Positions 1-9,004 of a stretch of DNA of 64,000 nucleotides are shown piece after piece. Each line of letters begins with the position of its first letter. Within the stretch, counting starts at the first letter, position 1. Source of the DNA: Methylophaga sp. (GTDB taxonomy: Bacteria; Pseudomonadota; Gammaproteobacteria; Nitrosococcales; Methylophagaceae); NCBI GenBank assembly GCA_011053005.1, contig DRHW01000002.1, positions 62,001 through 126,000 of the forward strand, read 5' to 3'. A program made the translations under genes and the position numbers. A model generated the notes under the pieces. That model saw nothing but the letters and a program-made list of their open reading frames with translations, ran no database searches and was not told where the DNA came from.

Positions 1-448
1 TGACAAGCTCGGTATCAACAGCGTACATGCGGGTGTACTACCCGAACAAAAAGCGGCGATCATCAAACAACTTCAAGCCGAAGGTAAAGTTGTTGCCATG
101 GCGGGTGACGGTATTAACGATGCGCCAGCACTCGCACAAGCTGATGTCGGTATTGCCATGGGAACAGGCACCGATGTGGCGATAGAAAGTGCCAGCGTTA
201 CTTTAGTTAAAGGTGATTTACGCGGCATTTTAAAAGCCATACGGTTAAGTCGAGCGACGATGAGAAATATTCGTCAAAATCTATTTTTTGCCTTTATTTA
301 CAATGCACTGGGTGTGCCGATTGCCGCGGGTGTTTTATACCCAGTATTTGGACTTTTGCTGTCGCCGATGATTGCTGCTGCTGCGATGAGCCTAAGTTCA
401 GTATCCGTCATTAGTAATGCTTTAAGACTTAAACGGGCAAAATTATGA
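1..448 (+). CDS. copA: Cu+-exporting P1B-type ATPase, C-terminal fragment
   Basis: This is the last 148 residues of a copper(I)-exporting P-type ATPase; the gene enters from the left edge, read in the frame that begins at base 2. Visible are the hinge motif [10 protein letters not shown] (from base 104) and the last two membrane helices. Those helices carry the YN pair (AFIYNALG) and an MSLSS motif, which in the P1B-1 family form part of the Cu+ transport site. The CPC helix and the DKTG phosphorylation loop lie outside the window. The protein would pump cytoplasmic Cu+ outward across the inner membrane. Its stop overlaps the next start (ATGA), so the downstream hydrolase is probably translationally coupled. 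Cu+ specificity is inferred from the two motifs. Confidence 0.9.
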   Translation, partial: DKLGINSVHAGVLPEQKAAIIKQLQAEGKVVAMAGDGINDAPALAQADVGIAMGTGTDVAIESASVTLVKGDLRGILKAIRLSRATMRNIRQNLFFAFIYNALGVPIAAGVLYPVFGLLLSPMIAAAAMSLSSVSVISNALRLKRAKL

Positions 449-1476
449 AAAAATATTATTTAGTCATCATTGTCGTTATTAGTCAGCTGATAGCAATTCC
501 TGCTTATGCAACTTCGCAAATTTCAGCATTAGCCACTCAAAGTACTGACTCAACGCTTTCTTACAATAAAGAGCTCGATGGTTTTGACTATCCATTTAAA
601 GTGGAGACTTATTCATTTACCTCACAAAACCAGACCTTAAACATGCGTTATATGGATGTGGGGGATAAAACAGCCACGCGTATCATTGTCTTATTACACG
701 GCAAAAATTTTGCGGGTTTTTATTGGGAAAAAACGGCTAGATTGTTAATGGAACAAGGTTATCGCGTCATTATTCCCGATCAAATCGGCTTTGGTAAAAG
801 CACCAAGCCAGAGCACTATCAATATAGCTTCGTCCAATTAGCGTTAAATACTCAATCTTTATTAAACGCCTTGAATATTAAGCACTATACGGTGGTCGGT
901 CATTCAATGGGTGGCATGTTAGCCACCACGATGGCGCTTGATTATGCTCAGTTTATTGAAAAACTAATCTTGATTAACCCTATTGGTTTAGAACCGTATT
1001 TGGATTATGTCGAGATAAAAGATCCGGAATTTTTTTATCACAATGAATTGAGTAACACGCCCGATAAAATACGTGCTTACCAAAAGAAAAATTATTACGC
1101 AGGCCAATGGACGCAAGCATACGAACATTTGATTACGCCACATATTGGCTGGTTAAATGGTCCTGATAAAAAAGTTGTAGCGTGGAATAATGCCCTAACT
1201 TATATGCCTATTTTTGCTGAAGATATTACGACTAAGTTTTCAAAAATCTCCGTCCCAACATCATTAATAATTGGCACAAGAGATCGCACAGGTCCTGGCC
1301 GTGGATGGAAAAAACCGGGGGTCGAATATTTGCTAGGTCAATATCAATATTTAGGTCAAAAAGCTGCCGATTTAATTCCTAATGCTCATTTGTACGAAAT
1401 GGCAGGTTTAGGGCATCTGCCACAAATAGAAGATTTTGAACGCTTTAAACCGATATTCATTCAAGCATTGAAATAA
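445..1476 (+). CDS. Exported alpha/beta hydrolase
   Basis: This is a 343-residue alpha/beta-hydrolase-fold enzyme with a Sec signal peptide (about residues 1-22, ending IPAYA), so it is probably periplasmic. Fold landmarks are [10 protein letters not shown] near residue 85 (oxyanion region), the nucleophile elbow GHSMGG with Ser154, a likely acid Asp280 (IIGTRDR) and the base His324 (GLGHLPQ). This matches the arrangement of small esterases and haloalkane-dehalogenase-like hydrolases; the substrate cannot be read from sequence. It overlaps the preceding copper ATPase gene by 4 bases, which suggests co-expression, but a copper-related role is only inference. It has no strong ribosome-binding site of its own, which fits translational coupling. 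Confidence 0.8.
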   Translation: MKKYYLVIIVVISQLIAIPAYATSQISALATQSTDSTLSYNKELDGFDYPFKVETYSFTSQNQTLNMRYMDVGDKTATRIIVLLHGKNFAGFYWEKTARLLMEQGYRVIIPDQIGFGKSTKPEHYQYSFVQLALNTQSLLNALNIKHYTVVGHSMGGMLATTMALDYAQFIEKLILINPIGLEPYLDYVEIKDPEFFYHNELSNTPDKIRAYQKKNYYAGQWTQAYEHLITPHIGWLNGPDKKVVAWNNALTYMPIFAEDITTKFSKISVPTSLIIGTRDRTGPGRGWKKPGVEYLLGQYQYLGQKAADLIPNAHLYEMAGLGHLPQIEDFERFKPIFIQALK

Positions 1477-1517
1477 AATAAACAGCCACACTAAGCGATG
1501 AAAAATGAGGAACATCG

Positions 1518-1766
1518 ATGACAAATGAATCAGATACCCGCGACAAACTGGCTTTGGAACGCACACATTTAGCCAACGAACGGACTTTTCTTGCTTATGT
1601 TCGAACGGGACTATCGTTATTAGTGGCTGCGGCAGTATTATTTCAGTTTTTCTCATCACTCCACGCTTACATAGCAATTGCTTGGAGTTTGGCTGGCTTT
1701 GGTATCGCTTTTCTTATTATTGGATTCGTTCGGTTTAATACCGTTAGAAAGCGTCTTAATAGTTGA
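1518..1766 (+). CDS. DUF202 family membrane protein (YidH-like)
   Basis: This is an 82-residue inner-membrane protein of the DUF202 family. The conserved N-terminal block is present (ALERTHLANERTFLAYVRTG, residues 11-30), followed by two hydrophobic helices (about 30-48 and 54-70) and a short basic tail. The start has a clear ribosome-binding site (GAGGA, 7 bases upstream). The function of the family is unknown. It lies 41 bases after the exported hydrolase and 42 bases before the extradiol-dioxygenase-like gene on the same strand, so these genes may form one transcript with the copper ATPase. No cofactor or catalytic motif is visible. Confidence 0.85.
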   Translation: MTNESDTRDKLALERTHLANERTFLAYVRTGLSLLVAAAVLFQFFSSLHAYIAIAWSLAGFGIAFLIIGFVRFNTVRKRLNS

Positions 1767-1808
1767 CCTAATTACGAGAAATTAGTCGCACTCTCCAAGG
1801 GGGATTCA

Positions 1809-2624
1809 GTGATCAATCAGCAAAACAAACCGAATAAGCCTCGCGTATTATTTCTATCTCATGGTGGTGGCCCGATGCCACTGCTTGGCGATGAAGGGCA
1901 TAAGGAGATGGTTGCTTGTTTGAAACAAATAACCACTCACATAACAAAGCCCTCTGCGATTATTATCATTAGCGCGCACTGGGAAGAAAGTATCGCCACG
2001 ATTACTTCAGGTGAATCCCCATCACTTATCTACGATTATTATGGCTTTCCAAAAGCGTCATACGACCTTAAATATCCCTGTCAGGGAAAGCCTTTACTCG
2101 CTAATCAGATTCATAATCTGCTTGAAAAATCAGGCATTCCATCTGCTGTTGATGCAATACGAGGTTTTGATCACGGCCTGTTTGTACCGTTGACTATTAT
2201 GTATCCAGATGCCGACATTCCATGTGTTCAATTGTCGTTGATGAATAACCTTAATGCAGCTGAACATATTAAAATGGGACAAGCGCTTCAAGAACTTGAT
2301 TATGATAATTTATTGATCATTGGTTCCGGCTTTTCTTTCCATAATATGAGAGCATTTTTTACGGCTGAGACAAGCGAATCGAAAAAATTGAATGAATCTT
2401 TTGAAAACTGGTTATTAACGATCTTATCTAGCCCAGATATTGATGAAGAACAAAGAAAGCAAAGTTTAATAAACTGGGAAAATGCATCTGGAGCGAGATA
2501 TTGTCATCCCCGCGAAGAGCATTTATTACCACTGCATGTCTGTTATGGCATCGCCGGCAGAGCTTGTACGGAGTCGTACGAGCTAAAAATCATGAATAAA
2601 AAATCGAGCATGTATATTTGGTAA
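1809..2624 (+). CDS. Class III extradiol ring-cleavage dioxygenase-like protein (DODA/YgiD type)
   Basis: This 271-residue protein resembles the LigB/DODA superfamily, whose members use a non-haem metal to cleave catechol-type rings. Landmarks in order: LFLSHGGGPMPLLGD near the N-terminus, ISAHWEE, RGFDHGLFVPL in the middle, LIIGSGFSFHNM, and HPREEHLLPLH near the C-terminus. The conserved histidines in these blocks are the likely metal and catalytic ligands. The start is GTG, supported by AAGGGGG five bases upstream. Bacterial homologues are usually called 4,5-DOPA dioxygenase, but the natural substrate is seldom known. It is the last gene of a same-strand run starting at the copper ATPase. 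A short minus-strand reading frame overlaps its end and is not annotated. Confidence 0.82.
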   Translation: MINQQNKPNKPRVLFLSHGGGPMPLLGDEGHKEMVACLKQITTHITKPSAIIIISAHWEESIATITSGESPSLIYDYYGFPKASYDLKYPCQGKPLLANQIHNLLEKSGIPSAVDAIRGFDHGLFVPLTIMYPDADIPCVQLSLMNNLNAAEHIKMGQALQELDYDNLLIIGSGFSFHNMRAFFTAETSESKKLNESFENWLLTILSSPDIDEEQRKQSLINWENASGARYCHPREEHLLPLHVCYGIAGRACTESYELKIMNKKSSMYIW

Positions 2625-2759
2625 ACAAAGTAAAAATATAAAAACCGCCAACAGCAAGTCCAGTATTATTAATGGCATCTGCAACACCAATGTCATTAAA
2701 ACTCATCTGAATATACTATCAGCGGTATTAATATTTACTATTAGTTTTTCTGCTTCAAA

Positions 2760-4067
2760 CTACTGCGCAGATACTCTCCAAATAGTATTGCCCGCATCAT
2801 CAGCCACTAACAAACTACCGGTTTTTTGAACTAAAACCCCAACAGGGCGGCCTTGTGCATCACCATTTTTATCAATGAATCCTGTTAACACATCAACGGG
2901 AACACCTGATGGTTTGCCATCAGCAAACGGTACAAATATAACTTTATAACCACTGTAAGGTTTTCTATTCCATGAACCGTGTTGACCAATAAACATGCCT
3001 TCTGCAAACGGTGCGCCTAATTTATTGCCTTTTGCATTAGCTAAACCTAAAGAAGCAGTATGCGGACCTAACGCATAATCAGGCACAATGGCTTTAGCCA
3101 CTAGTTCAGGTTTTTGTGGTTCAACACGTTGATCGACATGTTGACCGTAATAACTATAAGGCCAGCCGTAAAAGCCACCGTCTTGTACTGAAGTAAGATA
3201 ATCTGGCACTAGATCACTACCTAGTTCATCTCGCTCGTTGACAACCGTCCACAGTTTTTTAGTTTCTGGCTCCCAAGCAAGACCATTAGGATTGCGAAGA
3301 CCTGAAGCAAAGATGCGATGGGTTTTTGCTTTAATATCCACTTCCCAAATAGCAGCGCGTCCTTCTTCAATATCCATTCCATTTTCACCGACATTACTAT
3401 TTGAACCGACGGTAGCGTAAAGTTTGCTGCCATCTGCAGATGCGATGATGTTTTTTGTCCAATGATGATTAAGTGGTAATCCCGGCAAATCGATCAACTT
3501 TGTTGGTGCCGCTTTAATAACAGTTTGACCTGACTTATATGGAAAACTGACAATATTATCGGCATTGGCGACATAAAAAACATCGCCAATTAATGCCATA
3601 CCAAATGGTGAATGTAGCCCACTGATAAACACCGATTTAGTTTCTGCAATGCCATTACCATCCGCATCACGCAACAAAGTAATACGTTCGGCACTTTCTG
3701 CTTTTGCCCCACCTTTATTTAAAAAATATTTTGTTATCCAGCCTTTAATACTCTTATCAAGTTCCTTTTTTGCAAAGTTAGTTTCAGCGACCAACACATC
3801 ACCATTGGGTAATTCATATAGCCAACGAGGATGTTCTAATTCACTGGCAAATGCATTTACTTTCACGCCTTGCATCGGAATAGGTTTATTGCCATTTTCC
3901 CAACCTATTGCGGTGGCGATATTCATGGTTGGCAGTAAAGTTTTTACCGGTTCAGGTAGTACGGGGTTAGGCCCCGTTCCTGCTGAGACATCATTTCTTG
4001 CTGACTCTCCGCAACCACTAAGTGCAAAAGCAATTAACATGGGAAAAATTAAAGGTTTTATTGTCAT
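2760..4067 (-). CDS. PQQ-dependent sugar dehydrogenase-like lipoprotein (sorbosone dehydrogenase family)
   Basis: This 435-residue protein has a lipoprotein signal ending in LSGC (Cys19), so the mature protein is probably lipid-anchored at the periplasmic face of a membrane. The rest looks like the six-bladed beta-propeller of soluble glucose/sorbosone dehydrogenases. Blocks include [74 protein letters not shown] and GRPVGVLV. Family members oxidise aldoses or sorbosone with PQQ, but no PQQ synthesis genes are in the window, so cofactor and substrate are unproven. The start is supported by AGGG eight bases upstream. It is a single-gene unit convergent with the gene to its left. Confidence 0.8.
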   Translation of the reverse strand: MTIKPLIFPMLIAFALSGCGESARNDVSAGTGPNPVLPEPVKTLLPTMNIATAIGWENGNKPIPMQGVKVNAFASELEHPRWLYELPNGDVLVAETNFAKKELDKSIKGWITKYFLNKGGAKAESAERITLLRDADGNGIAETKSVFISGLHSPFGMALIGDVFYVANADNIVSFPYKSGQTVIKAAPTKLIDLPGLPLNHHWTKNIIASADGSKLYATVGSNSNVGENGMDIEEGRAAIWEVDIKAKTHRIFASGLRNPNGLAWEPETKKLWTVVNERDELGSDLVPDYLTSVQDGGFYGWPYSYYGQHVDQRVEPQKPELVAKAIVPDYALGPHTASLGLANAKGNKLGAPFAEGMFIGQHGSWNRKPYSGYKVIFVPFADGKPSGVPVDVLTGFIDKNGDAQGRPVGVLVQKTGSLLVADDAGNTIWRVSAQ

Positions 4068-4286
4068 TTTCGTCGCCCTGTTTCAAAATAAATTTAATAG
4101 GATCGATACTCGCACAGTCATTTGGCATGGTATCAATTTAGAGTAATATGTTGGATATGCTTGCTAGACCAAGCTTAATCATCAACTCTTTTTTCTTAGA
4201 TGGCAAGTTGCTAAGCTTTCACAAGCATCGATAAAAACAAGCAGTTTATTAAGTGATGATTCTTTAAATTCGGAGGAAAATTAACA

Positions 4287-4484
4287 ATGAACGGACTAAT
4301 AGAAACAGTAATTTCTTGTCCATATTGCGGTGAACAACTGGATGTTATCGTCGAAATAATAGAAGAGAGTCAAGAATATATAGAAGACTGTCAGGTATGC
4401 TGCCGCCCTATAACCTTTGATATTATCACTGAGTTTGATGGTACTTATTCAATTTCTGTACGCGCCGAAAATGAAACCATGTAA
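4287..4484 (+). CDS. CPXCG motif-containing cysteine-rich protein
   Basis: This is a 65-residue protein with two CxxC-type pairs: CPYCG near residue 11 and CQVCC near residue 37, separated by an acidic stretch. This is the layout of the CPXCG family of small zinc-ribbon-like proteins, whose function is not established. The third cysteine in the second cluster could affect metal binding or redox behaviour. A strong ribosome-binding site (CGGAGGA) precedes the ATG. It stands alone between the divergent sugar-dehydrogenase-like gene and the broken DoxX gene. Confidence 0.85.
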   Translation: MNGLIETVISCPYCGEQLDVIVEIIEESQEYIEDCQVCCRPITFDIITEFDGTYSISVRAENETM

Positions 4485-4563
4485 AATAATATTTAGGCTA
4501 ATAAGTTTTAAAAATAAGAGCATTAATTTGTCTCGGCTTGATGACGGTAAATAGGGAAAGAAA

Positions 4564-4951
4564 ATGAAACAACTATTAATGTCATGTCAGCCTAAACTTT
4601 TGAGTATTTTACGAATGGTGACCGGCTTTTATTTATGCAACACGGCGCTCAAAAGATGTTCGGTTTTCCAGCACCACAACGTGACGAGTTTGATTTATTT
4701 TCAATGATGGGCGTTGCTCGCACTTTAGAGTTTTTGGTGGCTTGCTAGTTGTAATTGGTCTTTTCACCCGACCTACAGCATTTATCCTTTCAGGATTTAT
4801 GGCCTTTGCTTATTTTATTGCTCATGCGCCTCAAGCTTTCTGGCCAATACTTAATGGTGGCGAACTCGCGGCACTATTTTCATTTGTATTTTTATACATT
4901 GCAGCAGCAGGTGGCCGTGTGTGGAGTATTGATCATTATCGTTCAAAATAA
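4564..4951 (+). pseudogene. DoxX family membrane protein, two frameshifts
   Basis: A DoxX-type membrane protein is readable across three frames. The start MKQLLMSCQPKLLSILRMVTG is in one frame. From base 4632 the second frame reads FMQHGAQKMFGFPAPQRDEF and runs to ARTLEFL. From about base 4742 the third frame reads LLVVIGLFTRPTAF and ends in YRSK. Restoring one T in the TTTT run at 4627-4630 and one G in the GG near 4735 would give a continuous protein of about 130 residues of normal DoxX shape. Both lesions are single-base losses in homopolymers, so either a recent pseudogene or sequence errors are possible. The intact reading frames on either side of each break suggest the damage is recent. 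Confidence 0.85.
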
Positions 4952-5275
4952 TATTTTAACGACAGCCTTCAATTAAGGTTTTCCTCGGCCGAATAAAATA
5001 TTCAGTACTTTATTGGGCCTAGTTATTAGCACCGATTCTGATACGTATCCCCTACTTTTCTGCCCAATTAATACTTCATGCTTTATACAATTTTCTGCTT
5101 TCAATAATAGGAATTTTTCACCACTATTATTAGATTGTTGACAATAATATTTACGCTGTCAGACTACCTAGTTTTATGCGATGCATACTACTTTGAAACA
5201 TCAAAAATACGCATCGTACCGTAATTAATAAACTATGATTTATTCTGATCCTTATTAGGATTATTGAGGCTAAAA
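4952..5275. other. Gene-free interval before rnk
   Basis: I find no convincing gene in this 324-base AT-rich stretch. It contains an imperfect inverted repeat (GGCCGAATAAA at 4987-4997 against TTTATTGGGCC at 5009-5019, one mismatch) just after the DoxX remnant. It lacks a T-run, so it is only a weak terminator candidate. A TTGACA at 5138-5143 could be a -35 element for rnk, but no good -10 hexamer lies at the right distance. Confidence 0.5.
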
Positions 5276-5686
5276 ATGAATACAAGACCCAAAATAACTA
5301 TTTCATCATTAGATTCTGAACGATTGTATAAAATAATTGAATCGCTACCTGCAAATAGCTATGCAGGAGATCAACTTGAGTCCGAATTAGCTCGAGCCAA
5401 TGTTGTCGAGCCTTCGGAAGTACCTCCCACAATTGTGACAATGAATTCAACAGTAAAATTTGTGGTTGAATCATCTGAAAAAGAGTTCGAGTTAACCCTC
5501 GTCTACCCAAATGATCTAGATTCAAGTGGAGAGAAAATATCGATTTTAGCACCTATTGGTAGCGCACTAATTGGTCTGTCTCAAGGGGATCAAATTGAAT
5601 GGCCAAAACCAGGTGGTGGGTTAATCAAAGTAAAAATACAAGAAGTCACTTATCAACCAGAAAGAGCTGGTGAACTGTTTCGATAA
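5276..5686 (+). CDS. rnk: Regulator of nucleoside diphosphate kinase (GreA/GreB C-terminal domain protein)
   Basis: This 136-residue protein matches the Rnk family. It has an N-terminal helical hairpin (KITISSLDSERLYKIIESLP and onward) and a C-terminal FKBP-like GreA/B domain, with a conserved block reading ISILAPIGSALIGLSQGD, then IEWPKPGGG. Rnk proteins bind RNA polymerase at the secondary channel and were first described as affecting nucleoside diphosphate kinase levels. I chose the ATG at 5276 because GAGG sits just upstream; a longer frame would need a TTG start inside that site. It is a single gene, convergent with the TolC-like gene. Confidence 0.88.
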   Translation: MNTRPKITISSLDSERLYKIIESLPANSYAGDQLESELARANVVEPSEVPPTIVTMNSTVKFVVESSEKEFELTLVYPNDLDSSGEKISILAPIGSALIGLSQGDQIEWPKPGGGLIKVKIQEVTYQPERAGELFR

Positions 5687-5730
5687 AATAGTCAGCATTT
5701 TTAAAAATTTTATAACATGTAATAAAAAAC

Positions 5731-5790
5731 GCTCACCTAAATTTGAATATTACTTATTAAAAAGATCAATATATTTAATTATGGGTGAGC
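5731..5790 (-). terminator. Possible terminator of the TolC/OmpA unit
   Basis: GCTCACC (5731-5737) pairs with GGTGAGC (5784-5790) across a long 46-base loop. On the minus strand the second arm is followed by GTTTTTTATT, as in an intrinsic terminator. It lies between convergent genes and would act on the leftward TolC-like transcript. The long loop makes this uncertain. Confidence 0.4.
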
Positions 5791-5858
5791 TTACCTACTT
5801 TCAAACCCACCAGCATTAACATAGCAATACTGGTGTAATCTAAATGACTTGTAACAGA

Positions 5859-7208
5859 CTACGGCTGATTTTGTTTCGAACTTGATACGGTAATCGCTTC
5901 TTCCGGCGCTGTTAATTTCAATGTTTCCAGCAGCTTACCCATTGTTTCCGATAACCAATAACAGGCGTATAGACGATCATATTTAGCATTAGCGTAATCA
6001 ATTCGAGCAGTTAAATATTCATTTTCAGTATCTAGTAAATCTAATAATGTTCTCAAACCAAGATTAAATTGTTGCTGATATGCTTCCCGTGTTGTTCGAG
6101 TTAAGGCAACACGCTCATCTAAATATGACAAACGATTTGTAAGGGTGACAAGTGAGTTCCATGCTAAACGCACATCATTTTCGATTTCACGTTTAGTAAT
6201 GTTGGCCGTTTGTTTTACATTTTCACTTAGAAAAGCAGTTTCATCGATTCGGGCTTTATCTGCACCACCATTAAGTAAGTTATAACGCATTCGAAACATT
6301 GCTTGAGCGTCATTATCATGACCATTTTCGCCATCAATATCATTATTAGCCGTTGTGCTAAGTTCTAAGTCAACACGTGGCTGCATAGGCGCATTAGCAC
6401 CTTGTTGCTGTGCTAAAGCGGCTTCATGATCAGCAATAGCAGCATGCAATGCAGGATGTTGATGAGAAGCAATCTTGATAGCATCTTCTAATGTCGCTGG
6501 AGCATTATTACAACATTCATCACTTGGATCGATTAATGAGTCAGGAAGATGACCTACTACTCGAAGATAATTAGTCTGTGCATCTTCATAGTTACCCTTA
6601 CTTGCCGTCAAATTAGCTCTTGAAAGCGCTAAACGGCCAGAAGACTGCTCAACATCAGCTTGGTTACCTACGCCACTATCTGCTCGCTGTTTTATTTGTG
6701 AAAAGATATGATCGTGGTTCGCTAAGTTATCTTCAGTAAAAGATAATATTTGTTGTCTGCGTAATACATCAAGATAAGCTTTAATAGCACCAAGGCCGGT
6801 TGTTTCAGCAGTATCTGCAACATTGTATCCTGCTGATTCTGCTAAAGATGTCGTTTGATCAACAGCGTTTTTTGTAGCAAAACCATCGTACAACATTTGC
6901 GTTGCTGATAATTGAGCTTCACCGCGGGTTAGCCATTTTTTATCATCTGGTCTTGTTATCGGACTATCAGTACGTTCACGTCCAATACCTAAATTCAGGT
7001 CCACTTTCGGGTAATAACCCGCTCGTGCTTGATCGATAGTTTGATCGACACTAAGACGACGATTTGTTTCAGCTAAGATCGTAGGATTACTGTTAATTGT
7101 TTGAGCAACTGCTTCTGTTAACGTTTCAGCAAATAGTGGCTGAGACATGATAAATGTCGCCCCTATAATCGGGCCTGAAAGCATCGTTAACTTATTTTTA
7201 TATCCCAT
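5859..7208 (-). CDS. TolC family outer-membrane efflux/secretion protein
   Basis: This 449-residue outer-membrane factor of the TolC family has a signal peptide (ends near QPLFA) followed by the two repeated TolC halves. The first begins TLTEAVAQTINSNPTILAE and the second begins TLEDAIKIASHQHPALHAA. Each contributes helices to the periplasmic tunnel and strands to the outer-membrane barrel. The family subgroup, with YPKVDLNLGIG and a late NLGLRTLLDLLDTENEY block, is that of type I secretion partners (AggA/LapE). I chose the start at 7208 because CGGAG lies seven bases upstream; a start nine codons earlier is possible. It directly follows an OmpA-like lipoprotein gene, as in LapA/BpfA-type adhesin loci, but no adhesin, ABC transporter or membrane-fusion gene is seen here. 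Confidence 0.86.
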   Translation of the reverse strand: MGYKNKLTMLSGPIIGATFIMSQPLFAETLTEAVAQTINSNPTILAETNRRLSVDQTIDQARAGYYPKVDLNLGIGRERTDSPITRPDDKKWLTRGEAQLSATQMLYDGFATKNAVDQTTSLAESAGYNVADTAETTGLGAIKAYLDVLRRQQILSFTEDNLANHDHIFSQIKQRADSGVGNQADVEQSSGRLALSRANLTASKGNYEDAQTNYLRVVGHLPDSLIDPSDECCNNAPATLEDAIKIASHQHPALHAAIADHEAALAQQQGANAPMQPRVDLELSTTANNDIDGENGHDNDAQAMFRMRYNLLNGGADKARIDETAFLSENVKQTANITKREIENDVRLAWNSLVTLTNRLSYLDERVALTRTTREAYQQQFNLGLRTLLDLLDTENEYLTARIDYANAKYDRLYACYWLSETMGKLLETLKLTAPEEAITVSSSKQNQP

Positions 7209-7224
7209 TACAAAACTCCGTTTA

Positions 7225-7770
7225 TCAGCGTACATTGATTTCGACGCGACGATTTAATGGTTCAACTATTCCATCGGCAGTGGGGACTAACAATCTACTT
7301 TCACCTTCATGTGAGGTTTCAATAACATCACTAGCAATTCCTAGTTCAACTAAATCCTGTTGCACTTTTTCTACACGTCGTTTTGACAATGCATCATTAT
7401 AAGCGTTCGAAGCAGAAGTATCAGTATGCCCGCTAATTAGAATGACTTTATCATGACGCTTAAGCAGTGTTTGGTACACTTCTTTTGATTCGCGTTCTGA
7501 CTCTGGCGAAAAAATAGCTTGATCTAACAAGAAATACAATTTTGCATTATATGGAGCAGCTATAGTTACAAGTTCTTTTTGTGGCGATACTACGCTTTCT
7601 TTGACAACACATATTGGTGTTTCACCAACAGTAATATCTAAAGGCGCTTCTACCTGTTCACGTAACGGGGATTGTTTTTTATCTGGGCCAATACTATTGT
7701 GAATGGTACTGCAACCTGTCATAAAAAAAATCAGAATAGCGGGTAGATATAATCGATGTTTGCTGTTCAT
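7225..7770 (-). CDS. OmpA family lipoprotein
   Basis: This 181-residue protein begins with a lipoprotein signal (lipobox MTGC, Cys20) and ends with an OmpA-like peptidoglycan-binding domain (about residues 75-181). The domain shows YFLLDQAIFSPES, LISGHTDTSASNAYND, LSKRRVEKVQ and the final LNRRVEINVR. The conserved Asp and Arg of such domains (in GHTD and NRRVE) bind diaminopimelate of the cell wall. It would sit at the outer membrane and hold it, or a secretion assembly, to the peptidoglycan. It is the first gene of a two-gene unit with the TolC-like protein: the stop lies 16 bases before the likely TolC start. Confidence 0.85.
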   Translation of the reverse strand: MNSKHRLYLPAILIFFMTGCSTIHNSIGPDKKQSPLREQVEAPLDITVGETPICVVKESVVSPQKELVTIAAPYNAKLYFLLDQAIFSPESERESKEVYQTLLKRHDKVILISGHTDTSASNAYNDALSKRRVEKVQQDLVELGIASDVIETSHEGESRLLVPTADGIVEPLNRRVEINVR

Positions 7771-8281
7771 TCTAGATGTAATCTCGCAATGATAAAAATG
7801 TATCTGTTATTGATAAATAAAAATGATGAATATTTATGCTGAAATCGACTTATATTTTGTCAAATTCATAGGGCTTTATAACATGAATCGCATTATAAAC
7901 TAACCAACAGATATAACGGATCAATTATTAAGCCTCATCAATGAGGATGTCAATATAAAAAATATCCAAAAGATGGTTATACAGCTTAATTTTTTGTTTC
8001 ATTGTGTCATATTTACTAAACATTTAAATGTCAGTGACTTAGAACAAAGCAGTGTTGTTTTTTATCAAAAAAATACCTTTTGCTAATCACATACAAAACT
8101 GGCAAAAAAAGAGACCGTTAATCTCCATAAATCACTTTAATTTCTTGTTAATCATCACGTTAATCATAACGTGATTTTTAAGTTTATATATTTGAAACTC
8201 GCTATCATAATAATTATTTATAAACTGTGAAAAACTATGCAAAATAACCAAATAGCTATAGAATAACAACGATAATGACGC
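7771..8281. other. Divergent intergenic region
   Basis: This is 511 bases of strongly AT-rich DNA between the leftward OmpA/TolC genes and the rightward ANTAR gene, with no coding potential I can support. It presumably holds both promoters. The clearest structure is the perfect inverted repeat at 8154-8175, listed separately. TTGAAA at about 8189-8194 with AT-rich sequence after it may be part of the ANTAR promoter, but no good -10 can be fixed. Confidence 0.5.
8154..8175 (+). promoter_or_regulatory. Perfect 9-bp inverted repeat upstream of the ANTAR gene
   Basis: ATCACGTTA (8154-8162) and TAACGTGAT (8167-8175) are perfect reverse complements around the spacer ATCA, followed by TTTTTAA. It can be read as a regulator-binding palindrome or as a small hairpin with a U-run in the leader RNA of the ANTAR gene, about 105 bases before its start. 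Which one is not decidable by eye. Confidence 0.4.
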
Positions 8282-8998
8282 ATGGATAGGCCGACACCCC
8301 GCCTCACACAACCAACGCTACTCGAAAATGTAGACGGGATATCTATAACAATGGAAATAACACGCCCCCCGGTCAGGGTTGGTATATTTGGTAGTGAAGG
8401 ATTAGCATTGCATGAATGTGCTAATGAGCTCCATCAAGCAGGATATGTCTTAAATTTTTCTTCAGCGTCTCAAGATGAAACTGATAACGATATTTCTATT
8501 GTAGGAATGTCGGAGTTTGCTCACGCAGGCAATATCACACGCTGGAAAAACACACCCTCTCCTTTTTTAATTTCGGGTATCGATAGTTTGCCTCATGGCA
8601 CTGCGATGTCAGAAGTGTTCAACATTGCCGTAGGTTATATCCGCAGCGCACCGACATTGACTGAAATATTACTCAATCTAAGACTCGGCTTACACTGGCA
8701 TCACGAACGTCGTTCACATTCTGAACGTATCAGTAACATTGAAACTAAAATTGAAAACAATCGCATAATTGGCATGGCTGTAGGGGTATTAATGACTCAT
8801 TACGGCAAGTCTGAACAATATGTTTTTGATTCACTCAAGACGATTAGCAGAAATAAACAACGTAGAATCTCATCTGTAGCAAATGAGATTATTGCAAAAC
8901 ACAATGAAGATACTCAGACAGATAAGCCCGATATCAGGTTAAAGTCATCAGACTTACATGCCTGGCTTACAGATAATATTACGATGAAAAAAAGGTAA
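8282..8998 (+). CDS. ANTAR domain RNA-binding antiterminator-like protein
   Basis: This 238-residue protein ends in an ANTAR domain (about residues 155-215), seen in NRIIGMAVGVLMTHYGKSEQ and the following RRISSVANEIIAKH. ANTAR proteins such as NasT and AmiR bind paired hairpins in leader RNAs and prevent termination. The N-terminal part (about 30-140) looks like a degenerate receiver domain. It begins VRVGIFGSEGL, but no acidic pair or phospho-acceptor Asp is evident, so control by phosphorylation is unlikely. A helix (about 135-160) joins the two parts. The gene ends 6 bases before a diguanylate cyclase gene, which implies joint expression. The start is not fixed: ATG at 8351 is an alternative. 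No NasS- or AmiC-type partner is seen. Confidence 0.82.
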   Translation: MDRPTPRLTQPTLLENVDGISITMEITRPPVRVGIFGSEGLALHECANELHQAGYVLNFSSASQDETDNDISIVGMSEFAHAGNITRWKNTPSPFLISGIDSLPHGTAMSEVFNIAVGYIRSAPTLTEILLNLRLGLHWHHERRSHSERISNIETKIENNRIIGMAVGVLMTHYGKSEQYVFDSLKTISRNKQRRISSVANEIIAKHNEDTQTDKPDIRLKSSDLHAWLTDNITMKKR

Positions 8999-9004
8999 TA
9001 TTCA

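Noticed and set aside
2590-2706. 38-codon minus-strand frame (starts MSFNDIGVADAI) overlapping the end of the dioxygenase-like gene
   Set aside because: It has no ribosome-binding site, overlaps a well-supported gene and matches no family I know. It could be a remnant, but there is too little to annotate.
3649-4146. Long frames opposite real genes, such as the one opposite the sugar-dehydrogenase-like gene
   Set aside because: They are antisense shadows with biased composition, no ribosome-binding site and no family features. The same applies to similar frames opposite rpsA, aroA, tyrA, ileS and the GGDEF genes.
5138-5166. Promoter TTGACA for rnk
   Set aside because: A perfect -35 hexamer is present, but the sequence at 16-18 bases spacing (AGACTA) is a poor -10 element.
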